NCBI GenBank assembly: GCA_019671135.1
Contig: JAHRHY010000015.1
Location: 1,426,001-1,490,000, forward strand
From: Linnemannia hyalina
Lineage: Eukaryota; Mortierellomycota; Mortierellomycetes; Mortierellales; Mortierellaceae
DNA: 64,000 bases
Direction: 5' to 3'
The notes under the pieces are model-generated. The model had not been told where the DNA came from, searched no databases, and was given only the letters and a program-made list of their open reading frames with translations. Below are positions 62,501 to 64,000 of this stretch, piece after piece. Position numbers and translations under genes: made by a program. Positions within the stretch are counted from its first letter, which is position 1. Each line of letters begins with the position of its first letter.

Positions 62501-64000
62501 ACTGCTCGACATAGCTCTTGACCTGATCCTTAGAGAAGGGGGTGATGACAGCTTCCTGGAAGACATCCTGAGAACCAGTGGCGTACCGGTCTGTGGGCTG
62601 CGGTTTGAACCGATCGACGTAGGTGGGTCCGAGGAACTGGGTGCGACAGCTGATGATCATCTTGGTGTTCCACTGACCTGGCTGATTCAGAGCGTTGCTT
62701 CGATGAAGGTTGTCCTGTTGCTGACTCTCGTCGTACCCGTCGCAGATGAGTATGAGTTCGCGGTGCTGCTTCATCTCCTGGATCTGATCGTCGCTGAAAT
62801 TGTTGGCCCTCAGATGCTTGGCGATCAAATCCTGGTCTGGGCGGTCAATGGCGGGAAGGTTGATGAACAGGGGGATAGGTCCGCCTTGCTCGTAGTCGGT
62901 CCAGAGTCGATGTTCGAGATGGCGGTTGAATGTCGACTTGCCAGATCCAGAGTCACCCAGTACCAAAATCACTTGTCGCTCACTCGCTAGGAACTCCAGG
63001 ACTTTCTCCAGCAGAGGGAAGATATCCTCATCCTTAGCCTTCAGACTAGGTTTCGCCAACGGTGAAATATAGACTGTCTGGTGGTGCTGCTGCAATCGCT
63101 GAAGTTGATATTGGCACAAATCGTATTCGAGGGGTGTAATGTTTTGAACGCGGGCGAGGATCGGAGACGATGTAGGTAGAGGAAGGCGGTTCCTCAGTGG
63201 GTAAGGAAGTCGGGTGGTGGTGGTATTTTGATCCAGGTGCAGGTCTTTGAGTAAGGCAATGGCGATGGTGTTGACGGTCTGGTCAGGAACGGTACTGAGT
63301 TGTCCAATAATGTTAATCATCCAGGTCTTGACGCTCTCATCCTTCCCCCACTGTGAATCGTTCTTGTACAGATCTCCGAGAAGGTCGACGGCTTGCTGGC
63401 GGACATTGGTATCCCAAATGACATCGGATGCGATCTCTCCGAGAAGTTGGCAGATACCCCATTGGAACAAGGGGTCACCACGACAAGGTGCCTCGTATAT
63501 GAGTTGATTAAGGTCCTTCAGCTGGCCAGCTTGGAGGAGAGCCTGAGCAACACGGATGGCTGCGTACCATGGCCGCTTCTTTCCTTTAGAGAATCCTTCC
63601 TTGAGACCATCCAGAACTCCACGGCCGCTCTCCATCACAGAGTTCACACCCTTGTAGACATCACTAGTAACTCCCATGATGTCACCAAGTGCTTCTTGAA
63701 GGTTGCTTAGACCCTCAAGAACTGCTCCTAGATCAAGCTTGAATACACCAGAAACCTGGATGAGGCCATTGACAACCCCGGTCCCGTGTCGAAGAACTGA
63801 TTGAAGAGCGCTCTCATCATCAGGGACATACTGCAACGCCTGGAACGCATAGCAAGCTTGGTACATCAGGTACGGATCCGAGCTACCCTTCAGTCCTGAC
63901 AAGATTCCTGACAATGGCTCATGATCCTCGACACGGTTCAAATCCTTGACCTTGTGCTCTGCCATCACGTCAAGAAGTCGCGACAGTGCCAATGTGAGAT
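59505..64000 (-). CDS. NLR-like STAND receptor, copy 4 (5' end beyond the window)
   Basis: The frame is open to the window edge; about 1497 codons are visible and the start lies outside. It contains the second half of the helical N-domain (about ten substitutions relative to copies 1 and 3), NACHT with GDSGSGKST (62933-62959) and LILICDGYDE, pentapeptide repeats (about 61690-61490) and 14 WD40 blades. In the helical linker after NACHT it follows copy 1 (SLMDDDFIGCGIGYLL), not copy 3. In the last WD40 blades, C-terminus (TLEEDGRSDVEE) and 3' flank it follows copy 2. The role is as for copy 1. Confidence 0.92.
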   Translation of the reverse strand, partial: LTLALSRLLDVMAEHKVKDLNRVEDHEPLSGILSGLKGSSDPYLMYQACYAFQALQYVPDDESALQSVLRHGTGVVNGLIQVSGVFKLDLGAVLEGLSNLQEALGDIMGVTSDVYKGVNSVMESGRGVLDGLKEGFSKGKKRPWYAAIRVAQALLQAGQLKDLNQLIYEAPCRGDPLFQWGICQLLGEIASDVIWDTNVRQQAVDLLGDLYKNDSQWGKDESVKTWMINIIGQLSTVPDQTVNTIAIALLKDLHLDQNTTTTRLPYPLRNRLPLPTSSPILARVQNITPLEYDLCQYQLQRLQQHHQTVYISPLAKPSLKAKDEDIFPLLEKVLEFLASERQVILVLGDSGSGKSTFNRHLEHRLWTDYEQGGPIPLFINLPAIDRPDQDLIAKHLRANNFSDDQIQEMKQHRELILICDGYDESQQQDNLHRSNALNQPGQWNTKMIISCRTQFLGPTYVDRFKPQPTDRYATGSQDVFQEAVITPFSKDQVKSYVEQYAQDPQTVLLFRNQSAWSSEEYMNKLTAIPNIMDLVKNPFLLTLALKALPGLVASNKDLASIRITRVRLYDMFVDQWLETNRFRIQPNKLSQKDLEAYTSLMDDDFIGCGIGYLLRLAAAIFKEQDGNPIVQYNHRQDKYSWKTDFFGNDPEAKLLREASPLTRTGNQFRFVHRSVLEYLLSRVIYNPVETVEGDMDPESETASPTALLSDCNNPLFQKNLHAEPSIIQFLCDRVKSSPDFEQQLRAVIDLSKTDAAVTTTTGATNAIAILVRADVAFHGADLRSIKIPGADLSGGQFDFAQFQGADLTGVNLTRSWLREADFSGVKMDGVQFGELPYLELDDNVVACAYLSDGRTLAVGAGSREIDCVSIYDTSSWTLAYSFSAPHKVLAMAFSPDGARVVFGGKDGLARLWDCARGQEVFVMEGHQSDVNSVAFSPCDKQIASAGKDRTVRVWDSQTGESLFVLEGHTDEVFSVKYSPSGEWLVSGSWDDTIRFWNSETGEPGVALDSSLSVVCSLALSTDGRWIVSGHWGGVLRLWHAASGEPGPVLHGHTREVTGVAFSPDSRWIASSSNDMTVRLWDASTGTPINTLSSHKTHVNDVVFSPNGLQIASGGDDGRVRLWDVDSILTSSVEQLDQIGYVRKTVYSPNGQTILAFGSDYASSSQTVKQWTSLTGAPVPLSIELPGHVSVESVSYSLDDIPTATVNQYGTLRLWELKDGRRETILEGSGKAKHVAMSPCCRWIASTDRDNTVMLWNLNNTQRMHVLIENGGVDGEKINCLAFSTTGHQLAVGTGAGNIWLFDPQSKGLITSISTLRGTAAMSFSPDGQQLAVGTEDYLIYLWGLQSEERAIELRGHTEELLCIAYSPCGEWIASGSWDKTVRVWRRRRGGAESWSCVSTVRGFFDAVLDIAWSPTVPMEFVTGCRDESVRVWRVSSDGEGVVVNLIWGSNLAVLQAEGLVLSGTIGLSPMQKKLLVQRGAIGDSLTLEEDGRSDVEE

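Noticed and set aside
38323..64000. Transposon-driven duplication of the NLR genes
   Set aside because: I found no transposase, reverse transcriptase, terminal inverted repeats or target-site duplications flanking the repeated blocks.

Overview
The window is nuclear DNA of an early-diverging filamentous fungus, most likely a Mortierella-type species (Mortierellomycota). The evidence is eukaryotic genes with many short GT-AG introns (about 90-280 nt) carrying CTAAC-like branch sites, long CT-rich 5' regions, fungal families (polyphosphate polymerase, yeast-type mRNA guanylyltransferase, Kre9/Knh1-like secreted protein), a Crinkler-type effector remnant, and NACHT-pentapeptide-WD40 proteins of the kind expanded in this lineage. 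The assignment is inferred from gene content; no marker RNA is present.

Left part (1-38 kb), ordinary single-copy genes. In order: an RNI-type leucine-rich-repeat protein (-), an Apd1-type sucrase/ferredoxin-like Fe-S protein (+), MYG1 (-), a seven-exon Mi-2/CHD-like chromatin remodeller (-), a 3.5 kb stretch with no gene I can support, a VTC4-like SPX polyphosphate polymerase (-), a small Alb1-like basic protein (+), the mRNA capping guanylyltransferase (+) with an 8-nt micro-exon, a small secreted protein (+), two decayed genes (one a Crinkler fragment), and the ARS2/SERRATE homologue (+). I rebuilt the exon structures by hand; all joins keep frame and restore family motifs.

Right part (38-64 kb), an array of STAND/NLR-like receptors, all on the minus strand. 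Three long copies (the last cut by the window edge) have an uncharacterised alpha-helical N-terminal domain, a NACHT NTPase, a pentapeptide-repeat linker and 14 WD40 blades (two seven-bladed propellers). A fourth copy lacks the N-terminal domain, and a fifth survives only as a decayed C-terminus. Coding regions are uninterrupted for 3.7-5.4 kb, unlike their intron-rich neighbours. Copies 1 and 3 are almost identical through the N-terminal domain and about 0.9 kb upstream, while copies 2 and 4 share their 3' ends, so the copies look like mosaics made by duplication and gene conversion. Differences between aligned WD40 blades concentrate at the residues after the GH dipeptide and just before the terminal D-x-TV, the face used for ligand binding in fungal NWD receptors. 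This diversifying receptor cluster with an undescribed N-terminal domain is the most interesting system in the window.
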